Shown: positions 26,636 through 35,650, counted from the first letter of the stretch. The stretch is DNA of 64,000 nucleotides from CAVQGZ01 sp963712175 (GCA_963712175.1 CAVQGZ010000001.1:62001-126000), one strand, 5' to 3'. Notes: a model not told the origin generated them from the sequence alone. Translations and numbers: made by a program.

Positions 26636-27394
26636 ATGAACACACCAGTGGATCTGCAGAACTCAGAACACACGGAACGCGGCAGGCTGGCGATGGGAGT
26701 GCGCGTGCTGGCGGCCGCCGCCCTGGCCGCCATCATGGTGATCGGGATCTTCGTTCTCGGGCGTATCGCGTCCGACGACGTCATGGCAATGGTCTTCACC
26801 ACGGTGTTCTTCGTCCTGCTCGCTGCCTTCCTCGGGTGGCTGGTGTGGCAGCGGCGCGAGCTTCTGGTGCCACTGGGAGCGACCTACGTCGTGGTCGCAG
26901 GCGCCGCCGGGGTACTCCTGGGGCTTCCGCTGATCACCGACGACGTGGTCGAGGAGGACGTGATCCGCGTGGAGACGCCGGACGTCGCGGACAGTGACAT
27001 CGAGGCAACGGACTCCGAGAGCACTGATTCGCAGCCGACTGACACCGACTCGACCGACACTGAGCTGACGAGCCCTACCGAGATCGCCAGCGGCCAGTTC
27101 GAGTCGCGCGTCCACCCGGGCGAGGGCACGGCAACGTTGATCGGCACCCCCGAGGGTTCGACCATCCTGACTCTGACCGACTTCGCCACCGACAACGGCC
27201 CGGACCTGCTCGTCTACCTGGTGCCGGCCGACACACCCGAAGGCAGCATCGATGGGTTCGTCGACCTTGGGACTCTGCGGGGCAACATCGGTGACCAGCA
27301 GTACGAGGTGCCGGTAGACGCCGGCGCAGGTTGGCGCGTTGTGGTCTGGTGTCGCGCATTCGCCGTGAACTTCACCGAGGCGACGCTCGCGTAG
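26636..27394 (+). CDS. Membrane-anchored DM13 domain protein
   Basis: A 252-residue protein. Three hydrophobic segments (LAAAALAAIMVIGIFVLGRI, MVFTTVFFVLLAAFLGWLV and LLVPLGATYVVVAGAAGVLL) precede an acidic Ser/Thr/Asp linker (TDSESTDSQPTDTDSTDTEL). A C-terminal DM13 domain has FESRVHPGEGTATLIG and LTDFATDNGPDLLVYL. DM13 domains are proposed electron-transfer or redox modules; the single C-terminal cysteine (VVVWCRAF) is the conserved position. The domain should face outward. ATG 26636 is preferred, but an in-frame upstream ATG near 26594 exists. Confidence 0.8.
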   Translation: MNTPVDLQNSEHTERGRLAMGVRVLAAAALAAIMVIGIFVLGRIASDDVMAMVFTTVFFVLLAAFLGWLVWQRRELLVPLGATYVVVAGAAGVLLGLPLITDDVVEEDVIRVETPDVADSDIEATDSESTDSQPTDTDSTDTELTSPTEIASGQFESRVHPGEGTATLIGTPEGSTILTLTDFATDNGPDLLVYLVPADTPEGSIDGFVDLGTLRGNIGDQQYEVPVDAGAGWRVVVWCRAFAVNFTEATLA

Positions 27395-27443
27395 CCATGT
27401 TGCGCGCCATGCGCAACGCTGGTCTCCGGTCGCCACGCATGTG

Positions 27444-27821
27444 TCAGCCGGGCTCCGGGCCATCGGCCGGAAACACCGGTGGTCCCTCACCGAAGCGCAC
27501 GATGATGGCCTCCGCGACCTGATCGGTGGGGTTCCCCTCGCGGTGAATCACTCCAGCGGGCACGGTGAAGAACTCGCCCTCACCAACGTCAGCGCTCAGC
27601 CGCCCACCCGGGCCGTACTCGACCCGGAAGCTGCCCTTGAGTGAGTACCCCATGGTGGTGTTCTCGCCGTGGTGGTGCCACCCAGACATCGAGTTGGCCT
27701 CAGCCTCGACATGACCGAACCAGTGACCGTCACCCTCGAACGCCGTGCGCCTGACAAGGCCCGGCGTCCCCGGCGCCTCAACCAAGTCCTCCGCACGCTT
27801 GCTCTGCACATGGTCGGTCAT
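27444..27821 (-). CDS. Cupin domain protein
   Basis: A 125-residue single-domain cupin. The metal-binding motif 1 is SGWHHHGENTTMGYSLKG and motif 2 is FFTVPAGVIHREGNP. The mature fold covers most of the length. The start MTDHVQSKR is chosen over an upstream ATG because GGAGAAGGG precedes it. The ligand or reaction is unknown. Confidence 0.82.
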   Translation of the reverse strand: MTDHVQSKRAEDLVEAPGTPGLVRRTAFEGDGHWFGHVEAEANSMSGWHHHGENTTMGYSLKGSFRVEYGPGGRLSADVGEGEFFTVPAGVIHREGNPTDQVAEAIIVRFGEGPPVFPADGPEPG

Positions 27822-27949
27822 TGGAGGAACCCTTCTCCGCGGCACTACAGATCTGCGACGCTACCAACAGCGGCCATGTCAGCCTATGCCGAAGCATCAA
27901 CGCGCTGCGGAGGCAAGGACGTCGCGCCCGCGTCAGGCGCGGTCGGCGA

Positions 27950-28463
27950 CTACAGGCGCGTCACCGACGTCGTGTCCAACCGCTGAGCGCCCTCGGGCAG
28001 GTCAGTAATGCCGGGCGCGGACCCGCCGGCCACCACTGGCTCCAGGTAGTCCATGAGTTGCCGCTGAGCCCGGTCGTCGTTCAGGACAAGGATCAGGTCG
28101 AAGCCCACCCCAGAGTCGCCGCCCTGACCGACCGACGCCCGACCGCTCCAGTCCCCGTTGGCCTCGAAGTCCAGCGGCTCCGCGGCCGGGTAGTAGCGCC
28201 GCCCGTCCGGCCAGTACACGATGAGCATGACCCGCGTCGGGTCATCGATGTCGGATGAGGTCCCTGCCACCCGAGCAACCCGATCGACGTAGGCTCCCGT
28301 CGCCGGGTCCGTGATGACCGCACTCGGCGGAGGACCGTCGGGGTCGTTGATCCAGTTGACGATCACGGCCACGGCCACCCCGGCGATGACTCGCGGCCAC
28401 GATGCCGCCCACCCACGTGGCGATACGGCCGCGGTTGCTCGTGTGGGACGTTTCAGAACTCAC
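27950..28463 (-). CDS. Hypothetical membrane-anchored protein, apparent frameshift
   Basis: Unrecognised. A GTG at 28463 opens SSETSHTSNRGRIATWVGGI. Removing one base near 28397 continues into VIAGVAVAVIVNWINDPDG, which completes a single transmembrane helix, followed by an external domain of about 130 residues rich in strands (VMLIVYWPDGRRYY, GFDLILVLNDDRAQRQLMDY). The fold suggests a short-stalk extracytoplasmic sensor or binding domain, but there is no family match I can name. Confidence 0.55.
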
Positions 28464-28570
28464 GTCTCGACACTCCCGCGGCGCCATTCATGCGCAAGGG
28501 TCATCGGACCCGCACCTGAGGCCGGGTGCACCCGGCCGGCGACCACTGCTGGCCGCTCATGCCGGGGACG

Positions 28571-28771
28571 TCACCCGCTTCTGCTCCCCGTCACCTTGGT
28601 CTCGTCCCTTCTCGGCCAGGTGTTGAGGGCCAGGACGAGGAAGGCCGCACCGAGGATGAGGAAGCCCGGTACCGCAAGCCCCGATTCGCCGAACACGCTA
28701 GCCGTCCCCGCGACCAAGAAGGCAACTGCTGCAACCAGGTACATCACCGCACCGGAACGCCTCGGACTCAT
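28571..28771 (-). CDS. Small two-helix membrane protein
   Basis: A 66-residue protein: MSPRRSGAVMYLVAAVAFL, a short polar turn (GESG), a second hydrophobic segment (LAVPGFLILGAAFLVLAL) and a charged tail. A clear ribosome site (GGAGGCGGCG) precedes the ATG. The function is unknown. Confidence 0.65.
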   Translation of the reverse strand: MSPRRSGAVMYLVAAVAFLVAGTASVFGESGLAVPGFLILGAAFLVLALNTWPRRDETKVTGSRSG

Positions 28772-28975
28772 CGCCGCCTCCACAAGAGATTGTCCCGCGA
28801 CGCCGAACCGAGCGAACGGGGAGAAGGTCCCGGCGTTCCTCGGCCGCCGGCCATGTTCCCGACTGAAGCAGCGCGTCACCGAGGCAGCCTGAGCGGATCG
28901 ACCGCCAGTGGGACTGGCGGCTGCGAGGATGTCGTGAGCCGATGCGTATCGCCGATCGCGAACCGTGAGGTGCCC

Positions 28976-29473
28976 GTGACCGATCCACCCCGCCGGGTCC
29001 GGTACTTCCACGGGCGTCTGCTCAGCGCCGAGGACTTCGAGGCCGAGCAGACCTACCACCGGCAGATGCGCTACCTCTCTAACCGGCTGTGCGGCGTCGG
29101 CATCGCCGAGGGGCTCGACGTGACCCTCGACGGCCGCAGCGTCGAGGTCAGCCCGGGCGTGGCCATCGACCCGCTCGGCCGCGAGCTCGTTCTTACCGAG
29201 CCGGCCCGCCTCCCGCTGCGCGCGCCACGCTCCGGCGACCCGGACCTATGGGAGGTGGTCTTGGTGTGGGGTGAGGATCTCGTGGGTCCGGTCCCAGTCG
29301 TCGGCGGGGAGTCCGAGGCTGCCTGGGTCGTCGAGCGTCCTCGCGTTCACCTGGTCCCACCTGGCCGGGTACCAGAGGAGGCGGTGGCGCTGGCCCGGCT
29401 GAGCCGGACCCGGACAGGCGTGACGGTCGACACGGCCGTCCGCCACCAGCGGGGCCACGATCCCCACTGCTAG
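28976..29473 (+). CDS. Orphan protein resembling N-terminal domains of phage-tail/eCIS-associated proteins
   Basis: A 165-residue protein starting MTDPPRRVRYFHGRLLSAED, followed by QTYHRQMRYLSNRLCGVGIA and VEVSPGVAIDPLGRELVL. The pattern (RYFxGxLLxAxDF, YHRxxxRxxNR, GWG/GVG, V-x-PG-x-A-x-DxxGREL) is one I associate with structural proteins near contractile-injection or tail-like loci and with free-standing bacterial proteins. No sheath, tube or baseplate genes are present here. The GTG at 28976 is preferred; an alternative GTG lies two codons upstream. The family assignment is from memory of the pattern. Confidence 0.55.
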   Translation: MTDPPRRVRYFHGRLLSAEDFEAEQTYHRQMRYLSNRLCGVGIAEGLDVTLDGRSVEVSPGVAIDPLGRELVLTEPARLPLRAPRSGDPDLWEVVLVWGEDLVGPVPVVGGESEAAWVVERPRVHLVPPGRVPEEAVALARLSRTRTGVTVDTAVRHQRGHDPHC

Positions 29474-29565
29474 CGCCGCGGTCGTCCGGCATCCATCCCC
29501 ACGTGTGAAGCCACTTGCCCGGGGTGGCGCGTGCCATGAACGGCCGGTTGAGCAACCGTCGGCCG

Positions 29566-29931
29566 CTACTCCTGGTCGGCACCCTTCCACGTGCACCACG
29601 CATCGACCACAGCCGCGATGTCGTCTGCGGCCGCCTCGACGGAGGCCATGTCGTCGAAGGTCATGTAGCGCGCCGTGTCACCCCCGCCCCGCAGCCGCGG
29701 ATGCTCGCCGGGGATCGCCGCTCCGGTGTGGAACATGAGGCTGACGTGTGACTTGGTGCGCGGGTTGATGCTTGCGATGTTGCCCTTGTACATGAAGGTC
29801 GGGCTCTTCCACTTGATCGACTCCTCGACCCGTGGGTCGGAAAGGATGATCTCGCGCAGCCGGAGCATCGCGGTCTTGACGGGGTGCTCGTAGGCGTCGA
29901 ACCACGCGTCGACCTCCGGGTCTCTGGCCAT
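29566..29931 (-). CDS. DUF1801 domain protein
   Basis: A 121-residue protein, MARDPEVDAWFDAYEHPVKT, with VEESIKWKSPTFMYKGNIAS and VSLMFHTGAAIPG. This is the DUF1801/YdhG-like fold, related to frataxin-like iron-binding proteins, but no role is established. The ATG is preceded by GGAGGGAACGGG. Confidence 0.85.
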   Translation of the reverse strand: MARDPEVDAWFDAYEHPVKTAMLRLREIILSDPRVEESIKWKSPTFMYKGNIASINPRTKSHVSLMFHTGAAIPGEHPRLRGGGDTARYMTFDDMASVEAAADDIAAVVDAWCTWKGADQE

Positions 29932-30045
29932 CCCGTTCCCTCCTCCGCGACGCCGTCACTGTATGCGGCACGCTGGGTGCGTGAGTCCCGGAGCGCGGAG
30001 TTCAGGGCGCGGGCTATCGAGGGAGGACGCTGAGCAACCGGATCC

Positions 30046-30687
30046 TCAGGCGGGGTCGTGTGGTGGGCGCATCATGCGCCACGTCGGGATTCTCATCGGC
30101 GGGTAGTCCTCGGCGAGGTGTTCGAGCACGTCGAAGCCGAACTTGCCGTAGAACTCCGCGTTGCGTCGTGAGTTGGTCTCCAGGTAGGTGGGCAGCCCAT
30201 CCGCGTCGGCTCGGCGCAGCCCATGCCGGACCAGGACAGCCCCGTAGCCGAATCGCTGGTACTCCGGGACGACGGCCAGGCCGTCCAAGGACCAGTGCGG
30301 GTCCGGCATGAGCTCGCGGTCACGCTGCTCGATACGACGTCCCCAACCGAAGGCCCGCTGCCGGTCGGCACGGTCGGTGACCCGCAGCAGCGTCCAGACC
30401 TGGGGTGCCAACCGGGGCAGTGCCCGCAGGCGGGTCCACCAGGAGTCCCGCCGGCCCGGAGGGGACCACATGGCAAGCGCCCGATATGCAGGTGTGGTGT
30501 CGACCAGGAAGCCGCTGGACATCGCACCTGGCACAGCGACCCGGAACCACGCGATCAACCGCTCTGCCCGCGTGCCCTCGTCGGGGAACAGCGCGCAGTA
30601 CGGGAGCTCGTGGTGGAAGGCGCGCGCTTCGACCTCGGCCAGCGCCGGCCATGCATCCGCCGCAGCGGGGACAACCTCTGGTGTCAC
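30046..30687 (-). CDS. GNAT family N-acetyltransferase
   Basis: A 213-residue acetyltransferase. The acetyl-CoA-binding segment is DGLAVVPEYQRFGYGAVLVR (the Q-x-x-G-x-G/A loop), followed by LPTYLETNSRRNAEFYGKFG and FDVLEHLAED, characteristic of GNATs that match puromycin/streptothricin-type acetyltransferase-like proteins. The acceptor is unknown. GTG start. Confidence 0.88.
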   Translation of the reverse strand: MTPEVVPAAADAWPALAEVEARAFHHELPYCALFPDEGTRAERLIAWFRVAVPGAMSSGFLVDTTPAYRALAMWSPPGRRDSWWTRLRALPRLAPQVWTLLRVTDRADRQRAFGWGRRIEQRDRELMPDPHWSLDGLAVVPEYQRFGYGAVLVRHGLRRADADGLPTYLETNSRRNAEFYGKFGFDVLEHLAEDYPPMRIPTWRMMRPPHDPA

Positions 30688-31010
30688 CGCACCTCCCCTT
30701 GACCATCTTCGCCCACGTCGGCGCCTCTGGCCGCCTCACCCGCGAAGCCAGTCAGGCACGACCCCACGCGGAACCTCCACGCGGGGAGTCCACCCTCTCC
30801 GTCTACCTCCGGCGGGTGCCGCGAACCAGAGGCCAAGACCCCGAACCGGACGACGCAGACCCCCGCCGCTCGGGATGACGCCGGCTCCGGCCAACCAGTG
30901 GGCGGTTAGCAGGCCGACACCGGACACGGTGGAGGTCGAGGTTTCTCGCTGCTACCGGAGGGTTTCAGCTCCGCCCGATCTGAGCCGAGACCACCGGCAT
31001 ACTCCACGTC
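30688..31010. other. Intergenic region without a convincing gene
   Basis: A 323-bp divergent gap. Short open frames here are arginine- or glycine-rich with no recognisable motif. The only support I see is the -10 box of the oxidoreductase gene at its right end. Confidence 0.5.
30998..31010 (+). promoter_or_regulatory. Leaderless promoter of the F420-type oxidoreductase gene
   Basis: CATACT, 7 nt, ATG at 31011. Confidence 0.5.
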
Positions 31011-31583
31011 ATGGCAACCGAGGGGCAGTCTCAGGGCCGACGTGCAGGGGCCGCGGATGGCGTGGCCACGGCACTGGAGCAGATCGCCGAGTACGAGAGA
31101 GAGGCTGGGCCCACCCCGTTGACGAAGGTAGCGCGGGTCATCGGCCGGACCCGTGCGTTCGCCCTCGTGTACCGCACGCTCATGCCCACGCTGGACGTGC
31201 GCATGGCCCGCTCCACGGACGGCTGGGTATCCGCGCACGTCTTCGGCCTACCGTTCCTGATCCTCACCACCACCGGTGCCAAGACAGGGCAGCCGCGCAC
31301 GAATCCGCTGATCTACCGCCGCGACGGCGACGACTTCCTGGTCGCGGGCACCAACTGGGGACAGCCGAAGCACCCGGGATGGACCGCCAACCTGCTGGCC
31401 CACCCCGAGGCGACGATCGAGGTCGGGCCAGCCAGGTTGGGCGTGCGAGCAGCGCTAGTTCCGGTCGAGGAGTTCGACCAGCTGTTTGCCCGCTTCGTCG
31501 ACGTCTACCCCGGCTACGCCAACTACCTGGTACGCCGCGGCACTCTGACGCCACGGATGTTCCGACTCACGCCGACTGGGTGA
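31011..31583 (+). CDS. Nitroreductase/deazaflavin (F420)-dependent oxidoreductase family protein
   Basis: A 190-residue Ddn-type split-beta-barrel protein. Family signatures are LTTTGAKTGQPRTNPLIYRR, FLVAGTNWGQPKHPGWTANL and HPEATIEVG. These proteins bind F420 or another flavin-like cofactor. The presence of F420 in this organism is inferred, not shown here. The 238 bp downstream to ychF contain no gene that I can support. Confidence 0.9.
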   Translation: MATEGQSQGRRAGAADGVATALEQIAEYEREAGPTPLTKVARVIGRTRAFALVYRTLMPTLDVRMARSTDGWVSAHVFGLPFLILTTTGAKTGQPRTNPLIYRRDGDDFLVAGTNWGQPKHPGWTANLLAHPEATIEVGPARLGVRAALVPVEEFDQLFARFVDVYPGYANYLVRRGTLTPRMFRLTPTG

Positions 31584-31821
31584 AGCCTGCGGACCCCACG
31601 CTGGGCAGCGGCTGTCACGATGCGGTCAGCCTGCTGACTGCGCACCGCTGAGGGCCTCGGCCAGCCTCGCGACACGTCGCCGTCGCGTACCTCGGATCGC
31701 CCCTCGACCGATGGACCCGTCGATCACCCCGCGCTCGGTTCACGCGAACTCGCCGGCGAACGACGGACTCAGGGCGGACTGCCACGGCCAACTAGCGCTC
31801 TGACCTGCAACAACACACCCA

Positions 31822-32895
31822 CTACACGTTGAAGCGGAACTCCACGACGTCACCATCGGCCATGACGTAGTCCCTGCCCTCCATGCGCACCTTGCCCCGG
31901 GCCTTGGCCTGGGCCATGCTGCCGGCATCCACCAGGTCGTCGAACGACACGATCTCTGCCTTGATGAAGCCCTTCTGGAAGTCGGTGTGGATCGCACCGG
32001 CCGCCTGCGGTGCGGTTGCGCCCTTGGGGATGGTCCAGGCCCTCGACTCCTTCGGCCCTGCCGTGAGGAACGTCTGCAGCCCCAAGGTGTCGAACCCGAC
32101 GCGGGCCAGCATGTCGAGGCCTGACTCGTCCTGGCCGACCGACTGCAACAGCTCCAACGCCTCCTCGGCGGGAAGCTCGACGAGCTCGGCCTCGACCTGG
32201 GCGTCGAGGAAGACCGCCTCCGCCGGCGCGACGATCTCGGCCAGCTCTGCCCGCCGTTCACCATCCACCAGCAGGTCTTGGTCCAGGTTGAAGACGTACA
32301 GAAACGGTTTGGCCGTGAGCAGGAAGAGCTCGGCGAGCGGCACCGTGTCGAGCTGCGCCTCGAACACCGTCCGCCCCTCCTCGAGCACCCGCTGCGCCTC
32401 TTCGACGGCGCTCAGCACCGCTGCCCGGTCGCGGTGTTGCTTCGCCTCCTTCACCAGCCGTGCATGAGCCCGCTCAATGGTCTGAAGGTCAGCGAGGATG
32501 AGCTCGGTGTTGATGGTCTCGATGTCGGAGCGAGGGTCGACGCGCCCGTCGACGTGCACCACGTCGGGGTCGTCGAACGCCCTGATGACCTGGCAGATCG
32601 CATCTGACTCGCGGATGTGGGACAAGAACTGGTTGCCGAGGCCTGCCCCTTCCGACGCACCTCGGACGATGCCGGCGATGTCGACGAACGACACGGTCGC
32701 GGGCACCTGGCGCGCGGAGTCGAAGAGCTTCGCCAGCACCGGCAGACGCGCATCAGGGACTCCGACGACGCCGACGTTCGGCTCGATCGTGGCGAACGGG
32801 TAGTTCGCCGCCAGCACGTCATTGCGTGTCAGCGCATTGAAGAGCGTCGACTTGCCGACGTTGGGAAGTCCGACGATTCCGATGCTGAGGGCCAC
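31822..32895 (-). CDS. ychF: Redox-regulated ATPase YchF (OLA1-type GTPase family)
   Basis: A 357-residue TRAFAC-class P-loop ATPase linked to ribosomes and stress control. G1 is GLPNVGKST, the switch region FVDIAGIVRGASEGAGLGNQ, the NLDQD motif replaces the GTP-specific NKxD (typical of the ATP preference of YchF), and the C-terminal TGS domain ends DYVMADGDVVEFRFNV. The GTG start at 32895 is 9 nt after a TACCAT box. The open frame extends far upstream, but only this part is coding. Confidence 0.95.
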   Translation of the reverse strand: MALSIGIVGLPNVGKSTLFNALTRNDVLAANYPFATIEPNVGVVGVPDARLPVLAKLFDSARQVPATVSFVDIAGIVRGASEGAGLGNQFLSHIRESDAICQVIRAFDDPDVVHVDGRVDPRSDIETINTELILADLQTIERAHARLVKEAKQHRDRAAVLSAVEEAQRVLEEGRTVFEAQLDTVPLAELFLLTAKPFLYVFNLDQDLLVDGERRAELAEIVAPAEAVFLDAQVEAELVELPAEEALELLQSVGQDESGLDMLARVGFDTLGLQTFLTAGPKESRAWTIPKGATAPQAAGAIHTDFQKGFIKAEIVSFDDLVDAGSMAQAKARGKVRMEGRDYVMADGDVVEFRFNV

Positions 32896-32967
32896 GAGAA
32901 CCCCATGGTAGGCGTCGCGCCGCAGTGCTCCGGCGCGCCGTTGCCCCCTTGTGTCGGACCCCCGCGG

Positions 32968-32979
32968 CACAGTGGCTTC
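32968..32979 (+). promoter_or_regulatory. Candidate leaderless promoter of rmuC
   Basis: CACAGT, 6 nt, ATG at 32980; the same CACAxT box precedes two genes near mca. Confidence 0.4.
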
Positions 32980-34374
32980 ATGACCGCGACAGACCTGCTC
33001 GTCCCCGTCGTCCTCCTGATCGTCGGCCTCGCTGCCGGCTACGCGGTCGGACGCGCGCTGACGCGCGGCGAGTCTGCAGCGACGGTGAGCGCCGCACAGG
33101 CCCGTCTGGAGTCCGAGAGGACCGCCGCAGCGGAGCGCCTGCAGGCTGAGCAGCAAGCCGCCGACGATCGCCTGGCGGCGGAGCGGGCCGCCGGCGAGCA
33201 GCGTCTGGCGGATCTGCGCCTCGAGCAGCAGAACCTGGAGGAGCGGCTCACCGCCCTCTCGCAGCGCGCCTTGGCACAGAACTCCGAACAGCTGCTGACA
33301 CTCGCAGCCGAGCGGTTCGCAGCCCAGCGCGAGAGCGCTGACGCCGACTTGGGCAAGCGCCAGCAGGCCATCGAGGCCCTCGTCACCCCTTTGAAGGAAT
33401 CCCTCACACAGGTCAAGGAGCAGGTCAGCGAAGCGGAGAAGAGCCGCCACAAGGCGTACGGAGCCTTGACGCAGCAGGTCGAGAACATGCGCGACAGCTC
33501 CGAGCAGCTCCGAACCGAGACGCGCCAGCTGGTGACGGCGCTGCGCGCGCCACAGGTGCGCGGACGCTGGGGTGAGCACCAGCTTCGGCGGGTTGTGGAG
33601 ATGGCCGGGATGGTCGAGCACTGCGACTTCTCCGAGCAGGCATCTGTCACCGGCGACGACGGCGAGCAGCTGCGCCCCGACCTCGTGGTTCACCTCGCCG
33701 GAGGGCGCCACATCGTCGTGGACTCCAAGGTGGCCTTCAACGGCTATCTCGAGGCCATGGAGGCTCGCGACGACTCCATCCGGTCAGCCAGGCTCAAGGC
33801 ACACGCGAAGCATCTGAAGAACCACATCGACCAGCTCGGGAGCAAGGCCTACTGGAAGCACCTCGAGCCGACGCCCGACTTCGTCGTGATGTTCGTCCCG
33901 GCGGAGGTCTTCCTGAACGCGGCGCTGGACGAGGACAACACGCTGCTCGAGCACGCCTTCGAGCAGAACGTCGTGATCGCCACGCCGGCCACACTGGTGG
34001 CGCTGCTGCGAACGGTGGCCTACACCTGGAAGCAGGAGGCGCTCGCCGCCAACGCCCGAGAGGTATACGAGCTCGGCAAGGCGCTGTACTCGCGGCTGGC
34101 AACGATGGGCGGTCACGTCAGCCGGCTGGGCAAGGAGATGTCGGGTGCGGTCGAGGCCTACAACAAGCTCGTCGGCTCCTTGGAGTCGCGGGTCATGGTG
34201 TCGGCCCGGAAGTTCGTGGAGCTGAAGGTGGCCGATGAGGAGCTCCACATGGGCGCCCACATCGACCTGTCGCCACGAGAGGTAACCGCCGAGGCCTTGG
34301 TCGCGTCCGCCAACGACGAGCTGCTGGCACTCGAGGACAAGCCGGCTCAGCGAGCGGCTGGATCGACCTCGTAG
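32980..34374 (+). CDS. rmuC: DNA recombination protein RmuC
   Basis: A 464-residue protein. An N-terminal membrane helix (LVPVVLLIVGLAAGYAVG) is followed by a long coiled coil rich in Ala/Glu/Gln/Arg (about residues 30-160) and the RmuC nuclease-like domain. That domain carries VRGRWGEHQLRRVVEMAGM, RPDLVVHLAGGRHIVVDSK and FVVMFVPAEVFL, the PD-(D/E)xK-like core. RmuC limits DNA inversions and rearrangements. Its 3' end overlaps the convergent hypothetical gene by 28 nt. Confidence 0.93.
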   Translation: MTATDLLVPVVLLIVGLAAGYAVGRALTRGESAATVSAAQARLESERTAAAERLQAEQQAADDRLAAERAAGEQRLADLRLEQQNLEERLTALSQRALAQNSEQLLTLAAERFAAQRESADADLGKRQQAIEALVTPLKESLTQVKEQVSEAEKSRHKAYGALTQQVENMRDSSEQLRTETRQLVTALRAPQVRGRWGEHQLRRVVEMAGMVEHCDFSEQASVTGDDGEQLRPDLVVHLAGGRHIVVDSKVAFNGYLEAMEARDDSIRSARLKAHAKHLKNHIDQLGSKAYWKHLEPTPDFVVMFVPAEVFLNAALDEDNTLLEHAFEQNVVIATPATLVALLRTVAYTWKQEALAANAREVYELGKALYSRLATMGGHVSRLGKEMSGAVEAYNKLVGSLESRVMVSARKFVELKVADEELHMGAHIDLSPREVTAEALVASANDELLALEDKPAQRAAGSTS

Positions 34375-34667
34375 GCCTCGCAGTAGGCGCCCACCTGTCT
34401 GGCAACGAGGTCGGACAGCCCATCCGAGGCTCCGGCTGCCCGGGCGGCCGCGGCAAGTGACGTCGGCCCCAGGTCCCCCGTCGATCGTGCCGCCGACCAG
34501 GCCGCGGCCACGGCCCGATGCGCCTGAGCGAAGGGGACGCTCGAGCGCCTCTCGACCTCGCGTGCGACCCATTCGACGTCGAACGTACCGACGGGGGGGC
34601 CGAAGACACGCTCCCCCGACACGTAGGCATCAGGATCGGCGTCGCGCCGTGGGGAGTCAGCTGACAT
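34347..34667 (-). CDS. Conserved hypothetical actinobacterial protein
   Basis: A 106-residue protein of unknown function. It starts MSADSPRRDADPDAYVSGER and is mostly helical, with VGTFDVEWVAREVERRSSVP and AHRAVAAAWSAARSTGDLGP. No catalytic motif is visible. It lies directly upstream of ispH on the same strand only in the sense of order (its stop is beyond ispH's neighbour), so linkage is uncertain. Confidence 0.55.
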   Translation of the reverse strand: MSADSPRRDADPDAYVSGERVFGPPVGTFDVEWVAREVERRSSVPFAQAHRAVAAAWSAARSTGDLGPTSLAAAARAAGASDGLSDLVARQVGAYCEAYEVDPAAR

Positions 34668-34684
34668 CGGCCCGCCGCTCTCGC

Positions 34685-35650
34685 TCAGGCCTTGCCCGCG
34701 GCCTTGAGCTCGCGCCGCAGCTCTGACGGCAGCGAGAACACGACGGACTCCTTGGCCGTGAGAATCTCCTCCGGCACGGGGAATCCGCGGTCGGCCAGAT
34801 ACTCCACAACTCCGTGAACGAGGCTGTCCGGCACCGAGGCACCGCTCGTGATCCCAACGGTCTGAACGCCGTCGAACCACGACTCGTCGATCTCCCCCGC
34901 GTTGTCGACCCGGTACGCGGCCTTCGCCCCAGCCTGGAGGCCGACCTCGACCAGGCGAACAGAGTTCGACGAGTTCGCCGACCCGACCACGATCAGCAGG
35001 TCCGCCTGCGGAGCTATCTCCTTCACCGCGACCTGTCGGTTCTGCGTCGCGTAGCAGATGTCGTCACTGGGCGGGTCCTGAAGCCCCGGGAAGCGCTCGC
35101 GGAGCTTCGAGACCGTCTCCATGGTCTCGTCGACGCTGAGCGTGGTCTGGGACAGCCACACCATCCTCGATGGGTTCTTGACCTCGACCTCCGTGGCCTC
35201 GCCCGGATCCTGAACCAGGGTGATGTGCTCAGGGGCCTCTCCGGCAGTGCCCTCGACCTCTTCATGACCGTCATGACCGATCAGCAGGATCTCGTAGTCG
35301 TCGCTCGCGAATCGCCGGGCCTCGGCGTGAACCTTGGTCACGAGGGGGCAGGTCGCGTCGATCGTTCGCAGGTTGCGATCCACGGCCTGCTGGCGAACGG
35401 CTGGCGAGACGCCGTGGGCAGAGAAGACCACCAGAGACCCCTCCGGCACCTCGTCCAGGTCGTCAACGAAGACCGCGCCACGCTCTTCGAGCACCTCAAC
35501 GACGTGCCTGTTGTGCACGATCTGCTTGCGCATGTACACCGGGGCTCCGAAGTGCTCCAGGGCCTTCTCAACCGTGACCACCGCCCGGTCAACCCCGGCG
35601 CAGTACCCGCGCGGGGAGGCCAGCAGCGTTCGCTTCGTCGAGTCGGTCAT
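34685..35650 (-). CDS. ispH: 4-hydroxy-3-methylbut-2-enyl diphosphate reductase IspH
   Basis: A 321-residue [4Fe-4S] enzyme, the last step of the MEP isoprenoid pathway, yielding IPP and DMAPP. The three cluster cysteines are in SPRGYCAGVDRAV, DATCPLVTKVH and DDICYATQNRQ; the catalytic region SQTTLSVDET and ANSSNSVRLVEVG are present. Start ATG 35650 is fixed by a TACCAT -10 box exactly 7 nt upstream; an ATG at 35659 lies inside that promoter. It is divergent from xseA across 37 bp. Confidence 0.95.
   Translation of the reverse strand: MTDSTKRTLLASPRGYCAGVDRAVVTVEKALEHFGAPVYMRKQIVHNRHVVEVLEERGAVFVDDLDEVPEGSLVVFSAHGVSPAVRQQAVDRNLRTIDATCPLVTKVHAEARRFASDDYEILLIGHDGHEEVEGTAGEAPEHITLVQDPGEATEVEVKNPSRMVWLSQTTLSVDETMETVSKLRERFPGLQDPPSDDICYATQNRQVAVKEIAPQADLLIVVGSANSSNSVRLVEVGLQAGAKAAYRVDNAGEIDESWFDGVQTVGITSGASVPDSLVHGVVEYLADRGFPVPEEILTAKESVVFSLPSELRRELKAAGKA

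Noticed and set aside
28976..29473. A prophage or contractile injection system
   Set aside because: A single protein with a possible tail-like domain is not enough; no capsid, tail sheath, integrase or att repeats were seen around it.
27444..29931. A gene cluster linking cupin, unknown membrane proteins and DUF1801
   Set aside because: The genes are small, separated by 90-200 bp gaps and interrupted by a gene on the other strand; nothing indicates a common function.
30736..30927. A 63-codon open frame between the GNAT and oxidoreductase genes
   Set aside because: Glycine- and proline-rich composition, no ribosome site and no -10 box at the right distance.
32896..33711. Apparent 270-residue extension of ychF
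   Set aside because: It is antisense to the start of rmuC, and YchF motifs begin exactly at 32895.
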